Of a stretch of 6,990 nucleotides of DNA, positions 5,664 to 6,990 are shown one piece after another. The first letter of the stretch is position 1. Every line of letters begins with the position of its first letter. The position numbers and the translations under genes were made by a program. The DNA is from Myxococcales bacterium (GTDB lineage Bacteria; Myxococcota; Polyangia; Polyangiales; Polyangiaceae), in contig JAGQIY010001250.1 in NCBI GenBank assembly GCA_020430865.1, positions 1 to 6,990 of the forward strand, given 5' to 3'. The notes below the pieces were generated by a model. The model saw nothing but the letters and a program-made list of their open reading frames with translations. It did no database searches and was not told the DNA's origin.

Positions 5664-6847
5664 ACCGTGAGGCTCTCCAGGGGCGCGCTCTCGCGCGCGC
5701 GGTCGACGAAGTGCGCAGCCTGCTGACGCAGGGCGAGGTGTCGTCCACTGCCCTCCGCGGCCTGGAGAGCCTGAGCCGCTCGGGCCTGTGGCTCGTGCGC
5801 GGCGAGATGCTGACGGCGACGCCGACCATGGTGGCGCTCGGGGACCGTCTGCCGGGCGCCGGCGAGATGCTGCCCGCCGTGTTCTCGCTGCTGCCCGACG
5901 TCCGCGCCGCGTGGCTGTGCGTGGTCCGGGCGCGGCTCGGCGAGATGGGGGAGCGGAAAGACCTCGCCGCCCTGACGGAGGCGATCCACGGAGCAGGCGC
6001 ACTCGCGACCGAGCTCCTCGAGGTCGCTGCGCCGTCCCTCGCCCCGACGTCGTTCGGCGAGCTGGAGCGGGCGGTGCTTCCCGCCGCGGCCCACGAGGCG
6101 GCGGCGTTCCCGGTCCTGCTGCGCGTCCTGGCGGCGACTTCCGTCATGCCCGACGGGGGGCCCAGCGCGGCGCTTCCCGAGATGGTCTTCGACGATCCGG
6201 GCACGGCGTGGCGGCACGGTCGGCTGCTGCGACTGCCTGTGGCGACCGACCCTGCGCCGGCGCAGGCCGTCCTCAGCGGTGCCCTCGAGGGGCGGACCGC
6301 CGATGGCGACGCGATGCGCTGGGCACTCCACCATCCCTGGGCCTTCCTGCTGGCGCAGCTCGTCTTCACCAAGGAGGCCTGGGAGGCGGAGCGCGTCTCC
6401 GGAGGCATCAGCTACGAGCTCGAGCCCGCACACCTCGCGCTCTTGCAGACGCCTCCGCGCGTCGAGGTCGTCGTCACGCTGCCGAGCGGCGAGGAGGTCC
6501 GGTGCGGGTCCCTCGGCGAGCTGGTTCACCGCACGCTCGCCCAGCTGGGCGTCACGCTCCTCGCCCATCGGATCACGCCGGCGGCGCTGGACGACCGACT
6601 CGGTCTCGTGGTCGAGGCGCTGCTCCGCCGTGATGTGTGGCGCTTCGAGCACGGCTCGGGCGGTCTTCGGCCGGGCTACTCGATCCACCCGAGCTTCTCC
6701 GATGCCTGCTACCGGGCGCTCGGCAGCCGGGCCTTCTACCGCCTCGGCTCCCCTATCACCGCCGCGATCCGTCGGGCCGCCGAGACCTGGGCCCGCGAGC
6801 GCATCGCCCGCGCGAGCGCCGGGGTGAGCCCACAGGAGGCGCCATGA
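5660..6847 (+). CDS. Unassigned 395-aa protein of the defence-like operon
   Basis: I do not recognise this family with confidence. The ATG overlaps the stop of the S gene (ATGA), and AGGAG at 5647-5651 lies 8 bases upstream, so the start is well supported. The protein looks soluble and mostly helical, rich in Ala, Leu, Arg and Glu. Residues 1-200 are helical segments without recognisable catalytic residues. A more distinctive core follows: W221-A-L-H-H-P-W-A-F-L-L-A-Q-L at 221-234; a two-strand element with a P-S-G-E-E turn at about 268-282 followed by the LGELVHRTLAQLGV helix; and W327-R-F-E-H-G-S-G-G before a G-Y-S-I-H-P segment. I see no Walker A motif, no clear PD-(D/E)XK signature, no signal peptide and no membrane span. 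Its place after an M-S pair suggests a core subunit of the system, perhaps the equivalent of one of the uncharacterised MADS proteins. That is inference only. Confidence 0.85.
   Translation: MNREALQGRALARAVDEVRSLLTQGEVSSTALRGLESLSRSGLWLVRGEMLTATPTMVALGDRLPGAGEMLPAVFSLLPDVRAAWLCVVRARLGEMGERKDLAALTEAIHGAGALATELLEVAAPSLAPTSFGELERAVLPAAAHEAAAFPVLLRVLAATSVMPDGGPSAALPEMVFDDPGTAWRHGRLLRLPVATDPAPAQAVLSGALEGRTADGDAMRWALHHPWAFLLAQLVFTKEAWEAERVSGGISYELEPAHLALLQTPPRVEVVVTLPSGEEVRCGSLGELVHRTLAQLGVTLLAHRITPAALDDRLGLVVEALLRRDVWRFEHGSGGLRPGYSIHPSFSDACYRALGSRAFYRLGSPITAAIRRAAETWARERIARASAGVSPQEAP
6834..6839 (+). promoter_or_regulatory. Ribosome binding site for the right-edge gene
   Basis: AGGAGG is a full match to the anti-Shine-Dalgarno core, 4 bases before the ATG at 6844. 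It supports a real gene start overlapping the upstream stop, even though only 49 codons can be seen. Confidence 0.55.
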
Positions 6848-6990
6848 CGGAGCGATCCTGCCTTCACCTCGAGCGCCCATCCTTCTGGACGGAGAACAAC
6901 GACCCGGAGGCCTGGTTCCGCGCGCTCGAGACGCTCGCCGAGCTGGCCGAGCGCACGCCGCTGACGGGCTCGCCGCGCGCCGTGTCGGAC
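6844..6990 (+). CDS. N-terminal fragment of the next operon gene, unassigned
   Basis: An open frame runs from the ATG at 6844 to the right edge without a stop, giving 49 residues. It begins MTERSCLHLERPSFW and continues with an acidic, helical stretch (PEAWFRALETLAELAERT). The ATG overlaps the upstream TGA (ATGA) and has AGGAGG 4 bases before it, so this is a coupled operon member. There is no signal peptide or motif that names a family. By position it could be an effector, an ATPase or another structural subunit of the system; nothing in the fragment decides. Confidence 0.75.
   Translation, partial: MTERSCLHLERPSFWTENNDPEAWFRALETLAELAERTPLTGSPRAVSD

Noticed and set aside
5561..6880. Long minus-strand open frame (439 codons) opposite the 395-aa gene
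   Set aside because: It crosses two + strand gene junctions that have good ribosome binding sites and ATGA overlaps, and its Arg/Gly-rich product looks like an antisense shadow. The + frame was chosen on context, although it is also an unknown family.
1..6990. CRISPR array, tRNA, rRNA, insertion sequence ends or a toxin-antitoxin pair
   Set aside because: I saw no regularly spaced repeats, cloverleaf-like sequence, transposase motif or short toxin-antitoxin gene pair. Apart from 236-306, almost every base is coding.

Overview
This is a GC-rich stretch (about 58-78% G+C in the 60-base rows I counted by hand) in which every supported gene reads on the + strand. Codons are strongly G/C-ending, one start is a GTG, and several Shine-Dalgarno sites are strong. 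This fits a high-GC bacterium such as a myxobacterium or an actinomycete, but nothing here fixes the phylum. I lean weakly towards Myxococcota-like because of the kind of recombinase-associated protein at the left edge, which is an impression from memory.

Layout. Bases 2-235 hold the end of a small helix-turn-helix protein of a kind often found beside site-specific recombinases. Bases 228-308 form a compact control region. It has a TTGACA / TAGCTT promoter with a 17-base spacer, a 12-base perfect palindrome covering the end of the -10 and the expected start point, and two matching TGTGA-N2-TCACA dyads whose centres are 63 bases apart, about six helical turns. From 307 to the right edge there is one tightly packed operon: (1) a divergent restriction-type specificity (S) protein with two recognition domains, 455 aa; (2) a 126-aa protein that looks like tandem winged helices; (3) a 687-aa N6-adenine DNA methyltransferase of the type I M class with an extra N-terminal region; (4) a 510-aa, two-repeat S protein with an added C-terminal tail; (5) a 395-aa protein I cannot assign; (6) the first 49 codons of another unrecognised gene. 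Junctions are 4-base ATGA overlaps or gaps of no more than 16 bases.

How they may work together. The methyltransferase and its S protein would methylate adenines at a specific site and mark self DNA. The small protein is a candidate autoregulator acting at the operator cluster. Proteins 5 and 6 are candidates for the non-classical restriction or effector part. No HsdR-type translocase or nuclease is seen in the window. A helix-turn-helix gene directly before an N6-methyltransferase, followed by an S protein and non-HsdR genes, recalls the multi-gene methylation-associated defence systems (MADS) and BREX-like systems rather than classical type I restriction. That assignment is an inference and depends on genes to the right of this window. 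The unusual points are the second S protein at the head of the operon, the geometry of the operators, and the unassigned 395-aa protein.
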